Origin: Chalara sp. BL73
Lineage: Eukaryota > Ascomycota > Leotiomycetes > Helotiales
Length of the DNA stretch: 64,000 nucleotides
Assembly: GCA_918026815.1 (NCBI GenBank)
Contig: CAKJVC010000124.1
Coordinates: 620,001 to 684,000, forward strand
Direction of reading: 5' to 3'
Made by a program: the position numbers and the translations under genes. The notes under the pieces were generated by a model, which was not told the DNA's origin, did not search any database, and saw only the letters and a list, made by a program, of their open reading frames with translations. This document shows positions 37,670-49,742 of this stretch, piece by piece; the stretch's first letter is position 1; each line of letters begins with the position of its first letter.

Positions 37670-38474
37670 ATGACAAACGACAATGCCACCATCCGGTTAC
37701 TCTTTGCTATCCTCAGACAAAAATGTCTCAAGGACGTAAGTTGGCCCAGCCACCTCCCCAACCCCCTCACTAAAATGCCTGTAGATCGACTGGAACAAAG
37801 TAGCCCACGATCCGATCCTTTCGCAAGAAATCTCAAACGGCCATGCGGCGCGTATGCGCTACTCACGCTTCAAAAAGCAGATGGAAGGGACAACCAGTCC
37901 CAAGAAACCGCGAACCCCAGTCTCCCCTCGAAAAAGCAAAGTCGAGAAAAACAAATCGCCGGGCAAGAAAGGAAAGGAGCGGAAGCCAAGCGATGATGAA
38001 GAGAAAATCAAGGCGGAAAATGAGGAGGCTGGGGAGGTTGGGTCGAGCCAAGAAACAGTGGACAATGGCCCAGAGCCTTCTGTCCGGGGTCTTGGCTTGG
38101 GTCTCTCGATGAGTCCTGCCCATAGTCCAATGGTGAAGCGGGAGCCAGGAATGAGATCCACGGAGTCCATGAGTGCTCAGTATCCAATAACGCCCAGCGA
38201 GAGTCACGGGCATAGCGAGACTCCCAGCCCTGGATTCGGGGCGGCAGGTGACATGAGCGACATGGATGAGATGGTGGCGAGCTTTGCTATGCCGCAGCAG
38301 AGTATATATCAGGGCTACATGACGGAGAGTACTCACGGTTATGGCATGGGTATGCATATGGGGATGGGGGATCCTTATGAGGGGATGTGGCAAGGGGAAC
38401 AGCAGCAACAGCAGGATGTGACGGTCAAGTCAGAGCCGAGATGGGAGGAAGCTTACCGCCATCAGCAGATCTGA
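37670..38474 (+). CDS. Small Myb/SANT-like fungal protein (paralogue F)
   Basis: Exons 37670-37735 and 37785-38474 give 251 residues. The domain reads TIRLLFAILRQKCLKD, then IDWNKVAHDPILSQEISNG, then HAARMRYSRFKKQMEG. The 49-bp intron is phase 0 exactly before IDW, matching paralogues A, B and D. A Lys/Ser/Pro-rich basic stretch (residues about 50-90) follows, then a long low-complexity tail rich in Ser, Pro, Met, Gly and Gln, including MGMHMGMGD and a run of Gln. It is the only plus-strand member of the group. Likely a nuclear DNA-binding or chromatin protein, by shape only. Confidence 0.8.
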
Positions 38475-39193
38475 TCATCCAACGTTGTGATGATAGTAAA
38501 GGAAAAGGCGGTTGGGTGTTTTTTGGTGCCGGGGGTGTTCACGGTGTTCAATAAGGCTATGACTTGGTATCAATGTTGGAATATCGGTATTAGGTAAGGT
38601 ATGCAGTCATGAAGTAGATCCAGTTGAACTTGGAGCATTCTGTCTACATAATAGCGGAATATTTATACCTTGATGCTAGCCTGCATGCCAGTGACCTTAC
38701 ATTTCCTGACAATTAATGCCTATAAAATGGCAAGACCTTCATAGAAGCCAATTCGAGAAGGGGACTCAATGCTTCAAAACGTATCCCAAAATGGGCACGA
38801 ACTTCTTGTAGCCCAGACATCTAGTTAAACACATGAAAGCAACTATAATAGAGAACGTAGAAATCTAGATCGTAGCCTGGGATCGTCAAAGGATTTAGTT
38901 CGTGAGCTATATGCCCATTCTTGCAGACCAGTATAAACGTCTATAACCGTTCATTTTACCTGCAGATTTGCTACCTTGTTTGGACTTCTTCCCAGTAATT
39001 CAACGCCATTGCAAATCGCCGTACACAAGCAAATGTATGCAAGCATTCAGCAATTCCCAGACTAACTCCCATTAATGCTCAATCTGTAAATATGCTAAGG
39101 GGTATCTTCCAAACAATGGACAAAATCCTGCAAATATTTGTACATGATTTGCGCCAAGCACGAACCTAATCATCAGTAATAAATGACTAGAGA
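38475..39193. other. Convergent intergenic region
   Basis: About 720 bp between two 3' ends; no coding or RNA signal recognised. Confidence 0.5.
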
Positions 39194-42100
39194 TTAATCA
39201 TCCCCATCCGAGTCATGAATTGTAGCTTCTAGCGGCTCGAAATCGGAATCTTCAGTGTCACTACAAGTGATACCGGATTAGCAAGTTATTGATTAGGCTG
39301 AAACGAACGGACTTACTTAGGATCATGACCAAACCCTTTTCTCTTCTTCCGAGCTGGACCTACTCCATTCGTTCCATGGTGACCTCTGCTAGAACCTGAT
39401 GGGCTTGATCCGCCGTTGATCCGCCGCTTCCTGCTGTTGTCACTCTGAACAGATGTTTGCCGTTGTTGAGCTGGAACCGCGCCACCGTTGGACCAACCAT
39501 TAAAACCAGAAGCTATGGATGGCTAGATTAATGTCAGTCCTGACCACTTTATACACCCCACTCCCAACACTTGAATAGAATAGGTGCAAGATCATCGTGC
39601 GAGGTACGATAACACTTACGTTCACAGAAACCCTGCTATTAGATTTAGAGGCTTCTCTTGATTGCTGGGCATTTTGGGCGGACTGTATGGCTTCTATAGC
39701 GATGCGAGACGCTGCTAGTTCCCTAGCAACAGTTTTCTTGGACGTCTCCGCATTCTCCGTTAATGCAAAAATGTCGTCTTTTACAGCATTTGCCATACTT
39801 GAAACTCTTAGAATATCGTCTCTAGCCGTGTTCGCTACAGATGAAACTTTCATAAGCTTTTCAGAAAGCTTGTCCACTTCCAATCTCAATGGGGCTGCTG
39901 TACATTTAGTTGCTAGGAAGTTACAATTTTATACCGTGACTTACCATATACTAGAGCGTTGTCATCTTTCATGCCTTGATTTTGTGCACTCTCCACGGCA
40001 GAAATTCGTGCCATGAGCTTATCTGTATCGGCTCTAAGCCCAGCGGTGTCTATGGCATTGCGGAGGCTTGGATACTGATCGGCAACTTGACTGACAATAT
40101 ATTGCGCCTGGTCTTTGGTGTTGATATTATTCATACGACGTTCCAAGCTAATAGTATTCAGCTCAACTGCTTCAACCCGAGCACGCTGCTCCTCAATGCC
40201 ATTCCTCAAATCAGCAATGTGCTTTCCAAGTTGCGAATTTTCTAGTAATGGTAGGATATCCGGTTGTGTGCGCAGAGTCCCTAAAACTTGCGATGTGACA
40301 ATGGCAGAGATGGTCTTCTGGGAATTAGTTAGGTCTAGTGCTATTTGTTGCATCGTGCTCTCGTGTGATGCAGAAGTCTGCTGAAGAGTGTCAACTGTTG
40401 ACAATAGAGAGCTTATGGGATCACATTGGCTCTTTAGGCTGGAAACCTCCTTTTTGAGATTGTCGATATGTGTGCCGAGCAAATTATTGGTTTCAGTTTG
40501 GATAACTTCCACCATGTCCATGATCTCCTTTTGCATCCCGTCAACATCTAGGGACGATGGGTTGCCTCGATTTGATTGTACAGAAGATCGTACCTCTTCT
40601 CGAATATCTTCAAGCATAGCAACGCTTACTATCCCGTCGTCTCGGGAAGAAATATTATCCACTGTCGTTTCGAGGGTTTGGATTCTGTAATCAATGGTTT
40701 GTAAGGCTTTGCTATTGATAATGGATTCGGAAAGCGATTCGACAGTATGGCTGGCTAAATTTGATTTTGCTGAGCTTTCCAAGTCTTCTTCCACCCTGCG
40801 AATGCGTTCCTCAAGTTTAGCATTATTGACAGTTGACCTTTCTTCTAATGCTTCGAGCCTTATTTGGAATGGAGCTAATGCGGTGATCTTTGTTTCTGCA
40901 TCATTCAATCTTCTCACAATTGCTGAGTCATTGCCCCTTTTCTTGATTTCAAGAATATCATTCTTCAACTCAGTATGCATTGCCTCGAGCTTCGTGATGT
41001 TGCTTAGCTGACTGCTGAGTGATCCGTGCTCGCTTGAAAGCTCATCCACTTTCTTCTGATACAATTGAGCCAGTTCAGATTGCTCCTCGAAAGCTGCAGC
41101 AGACTTCGAGGTATCTTCTTTCATTCTATCCAGAAGTTGACGTACATCATTTATATTGCTGGAATGGTTATCGATTTTCCCCTCAAGCTCGTTGATTTGT
41201 TTCAGTGCCTCCTTCTCAAACTCGAGGTTGCTTTTTTGCACGCGATCGGAGCTTTCTCTGAAGCTATCGATAACCTTCTGGTTGATATCGACTCTTTGGC
41301 TAATTGCCTCCAGATCCTTCTGTAACAAAATTGCCTGCTTCTCGCTTTTCTCGAGCGCAGCCTGCTGTGTCTTAATAAAACAACCTTGCTCTTGAACTTG
41401 AGACTCTAAGGCAGAGCATGCCTTCTCTAGCTCGCCTATTCGAGATTCAGATCGTGGAAGGTCCAGGTTCCTTGCACCAAGTATGGCAGGTGCTAGCATA
41501 GTGGCACCTTGTGCAAGAAGACTCTTCAAAACATTATCTTGCAAAGCAAGTTTATCGTTCGCTGCTTTGAGAACTTCGACAGTGCGGGCTCGGCCTTTAG
41601 CATTTGCCTCCTCTACAGCCGGGAATTTCTCATAAATGCTTTTAGACTTATGATATTCGCTCTCCTTCTTCAGCAACTCCCTCTCAGCAACAGATTTCTG
41701 GACTTTTAAAGTGGCAACTGTCGTTGCCTCATCAGATATACGCTGAAATAGAGTACTTAATGCTTCTGTCAGCTCTCTAGTAGCTAATTCTGCTGCCGCT
41801 GGAAGTTTTGCAAACGGATGTTTCGTGGTGACAAGTTCTTCTGCTTGCTTGTTCTCCATGGCTGGCAGCTGTACTCCAATAGGAGTAAGCCGAGACACAG
41901 GTGAGTTTACAGCAGATTCATGGGGACTGAACTGGGCTGACTGGGGCGTAGTTAGTGGAGCTAGAACAATAGCCTCAGCCTTTTGGCGTCCAGGAACTGG
42001 GTCTCGCTCGACTATTGAAGAAAGACTCCCAGAGGAAACGAATGACCGTGGCGCTTTTCAACGTTAGCCAACATGATATGATCAGGGGGGTCACTACTGC

Positions 42101-42841
42101 ATAACTGTAAATCTGAGTGTGGGTGTATGGCTAGTGCACAGCTCAAGGCTGACATTGGATACTTGGAAAGTGAATGTAACATGAAGGTGAATATATCAGG
42201 CGAGTCACGCCAATATATCATGAATCTGACTGGGGGATGGAAATATTACCTTTCGAGCCTCGTTCAGCAGCAACTTTTTCAAGCTCTCCTGGCCTAGATT
42301 GCTTGTTCTGTGCCTGCTTAAATCGTGCCGAACTAGACTCCTCGTTGGTACCCGACAAGCTCGAATTTCGCTGAGGATTAACGTCGCGGTCGTTCGGTGT
42401 TGTTGATGACGGTGACGGGAGTCTCCGTAGCGCTTGATTGGGAAAGCTGTCTCGGCCCCGGACAGGTGGATGAGATGCAGTATAAGAGCCCGAACCTCGT
42501 CTAAGCGGAGGAGAACGACTTCTTTCTGGAGGGTCGTATGGACGATAGGTGTCCGCTCTCAAGATAGGGGAACGACTCCTTTCACGATAATTAGAAGAGC
42601 GGCTCATTTCTCTCAGCCTACGTGGCGGAGAGTGGTCTCTTAAACGACTGTCAACAGAAACTAGTGGGCTGATAGGAGATGCTGTGAAGTTGGAAGGTGA
42701 AGGTCGTTTCGGCGCCTGCCCCCGAATTGCAAATTCAGACCGACTCTGGCCCTCCTCCGCAATTCTCCTCCTATCTGTCGTTTCTACTCTCGTGGAAAGA
42801 CCAGACGGGTGAGAGAAAGGACTACCTTTAGACTGTGCCAT
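39194..42841 (-). CDS. SR-rich/coiled-coil nuclear protein, unknown, 1083 residues
   Basis: Exons 42841-42250, 42053-39945, 39897-39620, 39522-39317 and 39260-39194 join with consistent phases. The first 200 residues are Ser/Arg/Pro-rich with repeated SRSP and RRL elements. A second disordered part follows (PRSFVSSGSLSS to APLTTPQSAQFSP). From about residue 270 to 930 there is an almost continuous coiled coil rich in Glu, Lys, Leu and Ala. The C-terminus is basic with likely nuclear signals (SRKRRING, PARKKRKGFG) and ends in an acidic DSDFEPLEATIHDSDGDD. The first intron is 196 bp, longer than usual here. I do not recognise the family; a scaffold in splicing, chromatin or the spindle would suit the architecture, but that is speculation. 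Confidence 0.75.
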
Positions 42842-43808
42842 TTGTTACGTGGAGAGTGGCTTGTCCTGTACTACTTTGGTACCCTCACTCCCCACGCAAT
42901 ATTGTCCGCTGATATTCCCAACGCGAGCCCAACGAGAATCCAAAAGTTGCATCATCTACTTAGTATGATACGGGGGGATCTGTGCGGAAGGTCGAGCGTG
43001 ATTTGCATTTGCATGTAGAACTGACAGAACCCGAAGGCTTCCCTTGCTAACAGGATATAGGTCGTCAGACGCAGCTTGCTACAGCAACAATTTGAAGCAG
43101 CAGGAAGGGCAGGGCCGTCGAAAGAGAATTAGGAATGCAGTCGTGTTGGCGTGCTCGTGTGCAGTGGTCTCCTTGGAAGAGCGTGATGGGGAAGAGAATG
43201 AGGAGAGTGGAAAGGGTATACACTAGGGTTAGCCACCTTATTTCTTTGCACGGTACAGTCCGATTTTCAAAGAATGAGGTAAATAAAGATTAGAAAGAGG
43301 AAGGTACCTGAGGTGTTCAGGTCAGGTTAGATAGGAACGGAAAAAGAAGCAGCATGCGAAGAGTGTTGGTAATCGATTTGGTGCAAGAGGTCTGTGTATT
43401 GTTTCCATTTTGTTGCAAGCGGGCGCGCAGGCGCAGGGTATTTATGTGATACCATGTTGTTGGCTGCCATTCCAAGCCAACGCTAGCAACGGGAGACTTT
43501 ATGCCATTTGGCCCTGTTATGTCAACCACAACATCTTCCATTGATCAGAGATTCGTATCTCAGGCTGTGATTGGCCAGGAATTGAAAATTGAGCTTGAGG
43601 CTTTGTTGGCCACCGTGCTTAGCGTTGCCTTTAGCACCTTGGAAGGTTTCTCCGCGAGGCTGGGCCGCCCTTCTTCGCCAAAAAATTATTATCGCGTAGA
43701 GCACCTGGCGTCGTTGGTTGTGGCCGGTGCGGGATCAACATCATCAACTCCCAGGTACCCTGATCACAAACTGCTCCGGCCAGTTAATCATATCACCTCA
43801 CCTTCAAG
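42842..43808. other. Divergent promoter region, coiled-coil gene and reptin
   Basis: About 970 bp between two start codons. A frame at 43501-43872 overlaps the reptin start and is a shadow. No specific site recognised. Confidence 0.5.
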
Positions 43809-45323
<1,515 letters not shown>

Positions 45324-46362
45324 TTTGATTAGATGACAGGCGTTGGGCTTATCAAAAATGGTAGATCTGTATGACTAGGGCGCGGCATCGAGGCTCAGCG
45401 ACTGGATGTCCTCGTAATTATATCAGGATGGCTTGGACAAATAAATGGTCATGAAACCGCTTGAGGCAGGAATATGATACTTACATAAGCTAAATTACAC
45501 TGTCCCTTTCAAGTCGGCCATATTTTCCACGTACAGAAAGTAGTCAAACAAAATCAGTGTAAACACAATGATTTGGTCCCAACAGCAATGACTTCAAAAA
45601 GACACTCCAGTGAGTGCTCAACCACCCTCACCTGTAATTTTGCAATTCAAAACACATGCTCGATTCTCAGGTGTAGGAAAACATGACGAAGAGCACTAAA
45701 TCATTCTCTTATCTCGGCTTAATATTTCTGTGTTAAATGGCACGAGCTCACAAAGATGTATAACCCACACTCGACCCGAGAAAGACTCATTCAAGGCTCT
45801 TGAAGTCCAAGCACCACTCCACCCTCAACTACCAGTTCCCCACTCTACGAATTTGAAATTGCTGTTGCACATCTGGAAGTTGTCAATATAAGTTTAAAAT
45901 GGATGACCCCTGAGCTCACGTAAGCAGGCGGGGGAAGGCCAGCCAGTGAAGATCCATTAGAATATTTAGAGCATCTCGAACTGTTACTCTTTTTGGTTTC
46001 TAAATGCTATTCGTACATTACCATTTTCAGGACCAATATTCTATTCCCGTCGCGGTTGAGGTGTGATCTGGATATATGGGTGTGATGGCAAGATGCCTCT
46101 GCATATTGTTGTTTAGGTTTCTACTGATAAGTGTACTTGGTATATATATCCCGAGAGCACATTTGAGACGTTCCATGCAGATAGAACTTTAACTAATGAT
46201 AAAAGTAATATCTTCGTAAAAAGGTTGATTATGATAAACTCTCCTGTGTACGGAGACGATCAAATCTATATCAAATTGCGCACCCAGAGCCAACTCATAC
46301 GCCATATCTCTACCAACGCCAGCCTTAAATGCACGAAAACTGACCTGTGGCGACAAATGATC
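45324..46362. other. Convergent intergenic region
   Basis: About 1 kb between the reptin and UFD1 3' ends. No coding or RNA signal recognised. Confidence 0.5.
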
Positions 46363-47644
46363 TCAGGGATTCTTGCCAGGAACCTTCTTCCCATCAAGTC
46401 TCCTACCAACGCTCGGCTCAGGCTTCAATTCAGGGACAACTTTTTCGCTTTCTGCTTTCGGCTTGACAGCTCCACCACGCAACGTTTGTCCTTGACCTGC
46501 AAAATGTGGCTGTAGTGCTTCTGCATTCTCTTTATCTTTATCTGCCTGTGTCTTAAAAGGTTTGACGTCATAACCGAAGAAGAGTCTATTAGGAGCAAGG
46601 CGTAAGGGCTGCGGACCGTTCGTTCTCCGTAACGGTTGTGGTGGAGGGTTAGTAGATTTTCCCGCGACAGGTGTCGATGCTTGTGGTGTTGTGACTTTAG
46701 CACCTTTCTTAGATAGCTTCTGGCCGCCAAGTAGGAAATTTGAGGAGACAGCTCTGGCGCCTGATGCTGCCGAGCTGGCAGTTGGCTTAATGGCATCATA
46801 GTTGATCGCTGCGGCCATGGTACCGTGATGGTGTAGTGTGCCTCCTATAGGTAGACCATTCACGCTTCTTGGTGTGCTTGTTCCACTCGCTCGGCTTGAC
46901 GTTGGCTCGACGTATCCTAGAGGCGGCGCAAAATCAACTGAAACATCAGTCTCTATCATACTGACCCCCATCTTCTCGCTCGTCGGCTTGACTTCCAATA
47001 CTGCAACCTCGTAAATCGTCTCATTATATTTGAACTTGAAGATGTCCCCTTGTGTTAAAGTTGCGAAGTTACGGAACGCCATCTCAAGGACAGCTTTAGG
47101 GTCTGTGATCTCCAGGAAATTTGTGCTCTGTGGCTGAATCTTGACGAATGAGGCCGGCTTTAAGCTTGTTGACCTAATCTGTAGAATGTCGCCCATCTCA
47201 ACTAATAGGGTGTCCATCATCTGTCCATGATTAGCCAAATTCTGAATCATAGAGCGGGATTCAGTGTACCCAAGGTGGTAGATAAACCTTTCCCTCCTCA
47301 GCTACAAATTCTAGTACGCCTGCATGTGTGGTTTTACCAGCAGCTCCATTGATAAGTTCGAAGTTCATGGGATACTCGATATGGAGCCGAGTAAGCTTCT
47401 CGAGCGCCGAAGGCGGCATGAAGATCTTGCCTCCAAAGTCGACATAATCACGATCAGGCCCGGGCAGCATACCAGAGGGATAGCATCGATAATGTTCGTC
47501 GAACCTTTTCGGGCGTCCTCCCATTCCTCTGTTCTGCATCATAGCAAGATATGCTTCATCATCCCCTCCATAATATCCGTAGCTAGACTAGGAAGATATT
47601 AGATCTCAGAACACGTATTTTTAATAATAATAAAAGCATACCAT
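46363..47644 (-). CDS. ufd1: Ubiquitin fusion degradation protein UFD1
   Basis: Exons 47644-47642 (ATG only), 47587-47270 and 47220-46363 give 392 residues. Ufd1 with Npl4 is the cofactor that lets the Cdc48/p97 ATPase extract ubiquitylated proteins, as in ERAD. The double-psi barrel domain is clear: FGGKIFMPPSALEKLTRLH, then YPMNFELING, VYLPPW-MMDTLLVEMGDI, VKIQPQSTNFLEITDPKAVL and IETDVSVDFAPPLGYVEP. The 49-bp second intron must end before MMDTLL; otherwise the frame breaks after PPW. The C-terminal part is Pro/Lys-rich with FFGYDVKPFK, where family members bind Cdc48. The gene is divergent from the Lin1-like gene 240 bp away. Confidence 0.93.
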
Positions 47645-47881
47645 GGTGGCGTAACAAGAAGGTGAGTGAAATCACTCGAACGTTAGATGTGGAAATATAT
47701 CTGTAGGAGATGAACGACTCAAGTCGAAAAAGTTTAAAAAAGCTCAAGGCCACCACAGATGACGTTCTACAGCCTCGCCTAAAATGTAAGGTCACGCAAC
47801 CTCGAACCTTCTATTGATCTCCAACACCAAAAGCAATCCGATAATGACCTGACGGTCAATCTTCTTGAGCACTCAAGAATC

Positions 47882-49742
47882 ATGTCTTCACGTTATTCGG
47901 CGGCACGTCCAAACAAAGCGGGGGAGAAGTTCGCCCGTACTCACCACCATGAACACGATGATACCGGCCCCTCCAAGAAACCGAAATTCGACATCCGCAA
48001 CCCCTCAGCGCTTGCCCCAGATGCCCCTGAAGAAGATGCAATGCTAGAGGCAGACGTTATTGGTGGATCTTCAGCTTGGACGAAGCGTGGAGCGGTCAAT
48101 CTCGATGGCTACGACAGTGACTCGGATAATGAGGGGTTTGATACGCGCGCAGAAGAACGAGCAAAAACAAAGAAAGGGGACGTGAGCATTACAGATGCTT
48201 TCGACTATACGAAACAGGCAGAGGCTGTTGCTGACGATGACGATATGTGGGGCGAGGATGATGACGAGGAAGACAGCACGGAAAAGACCAGAGGCAAATG
48301 GAAGAAAACTGTTTCTTTCCAGGAAGAGGACGAAATCGAAAAATTCTCTGTGCTTAACAGCAAAAGTGGTGGCCACATCTCGGGAAACTTTGCTCTGGAT
48401 CCCAAAGGAAAACTCTCCACACATGCGATGGATGATCAAGAGAGCAGCGATGACGAAGACGAAGCAGAGCTAGCCGCACTAGAGGAAGGTATCGACGAAG
48501 AGGTTGGCGCAGGCGGCCTAAAGAAGAATGCTCCCAAAGTGGACGCTTTCAACATGAAGTCTGAACAGGAAGAAGGCCGATTCGATGATGCGGGTAATTA
48601 TGGTAGGTTATATTTAGGTTTTAAATGAGTACAGTCAAACCTCGATATATCGGAACCCGTTGTATCGGAAACCTCCACATATCGGAGTGAACCTTTGGAA
48701 TGCCAGTGTTTAAATGGCTATATTAGAACTTGTTATATCGGAAACGTCTACATATCGGAATACTAACGTGGAACCGAGGCTTCCAATATATCGAGGTTTG
48801 ACTATACAACACTTAACGTCACTTCTGCCTACTATGGCTAATTGAGTGATCATACAGTTCGAAAAGCAGCAGATCCAGATGCCATGCATGACCAATGGCT
48901 CGAAGGAGTGAGCAAAAGGGATATGAAGAAGGCAGCCCAAGCACATGAGAAACGAGAGGAAGAAAGGCGTCAGAAAAGATTGGAGGATGATGCAATGCTG
49001 TTGCCCGATATATTAAAAACCTTGATAGTACGAGTAAGCGCCCCGCTTATCGTTCTTCTACTGTTTAGATTTTGGCATATATCACATGCAAAATCCATTC
49101 CATTTTTGGAGGAGTTCAATTCGGCTAAATACATTCTCAGATATTATGTGCTAACTCATGTGATACCAGTTAGAGAGGGGCGAAACCGTCTTAGAGGCAC
49201 TAGCACGACTAGGCAAAGCCCAAGCAAAAACTAAAAGGATTCCGAAGTGGAAACTCAAAAGGCATAAGCACAACGGTGATTCCATAGAGGTGGATGTACC
49301 GTCGACCGAGGACCCAGAACAAGTTAGCATTCGCGAGGCTGTTGAAGCTATCACCAGTGCTGCAGATCAGCTTCTCACCAGGGGCCAAACAGAGGTCTAT
49401 GAGCAAGAGCGAGAAATGCTTATTCGACAGTATGGAAGAGAAACAGGTGAAGATTGGGTTGAGGCGCGAAGCCAGGGTTTGGGCGAGGGGTCAGCGAAAA
49501 TGTGGGAATATAAATGGACAGATGGGCGAGAGTAAGTCAATTTCTGATTTAGAGGAGATTTGTGCCCGGTATCTGCTTCTTACAAGATAGTTACTAACTC
49601 GGGAATTAGTGGCGGTGAGAAGCAGGGCCCATATGATGGACCAACTATGTTTGCCTGGCAAGAAGCAGGCTATTTTGGAGAAGGCGTTGAATTTAGGAGA
49701 TCTGGTGAGGCGCTATGGAGTCGGAATATGGATTTTATTTGA
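47882..49742 (+). CDS. Lin1/CD2BP2-like U5 snRNP protein with GYF domain
   Basis: Exons 47882-48602, 48858-49033, 49170-49531 and 49610-49742 give 463 residues. The human homologue CD2BP2 is the U5-52K protein, which binds Prp6 and leaves before spliceosome activation. The N-terminus has the usual basic and acidic blocks (KKPKFDIRNPSA, VNLDGYDSDSDNEGFDTRA, EGRFDDAGNYVRKAADPDAM, HDQWLEG). The C-terminal 60 residues form the GYF domain: WEYKWTDG, GPYDGPTMFAWQEAGYF and LWSRNMDFI. The GYF domain is split by the third intron inside an Asp codon. The first intron is unusually long (255 bp) because it carries a MITE. It probably shares a bidirectional promoter with UFD1. Confidence 0.92.
48630..48806. 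mobile_element. MITE with 25-bp terminal inverted repeats in the Lin1 intron
   Basis: Element 632-804 (173 bp, adding 48000) lies between TA dinucleotides at 48630-48631 and 48805-48806. The left end reads AGTCAAACCTCGATATATCG and the inverted right end AGTCAAACCTCGATATATTG, with one mismatch in the first 20 bases after a non-matching terminal base. Subterminal direct repeats of a TATCGGAAAC-CTCCACATATCGGA type occur twice inside. No coding capacity. TA target duplication and this kind of end are typical of Tc1/mariner/pogo-type non-autonomous elements. Confidence 0.85.

Noticed and set aside
46225..46515. Plus-strand frame over the UFD1 3' end
   Set aside because: Shadow of UFD1 coding sequence.
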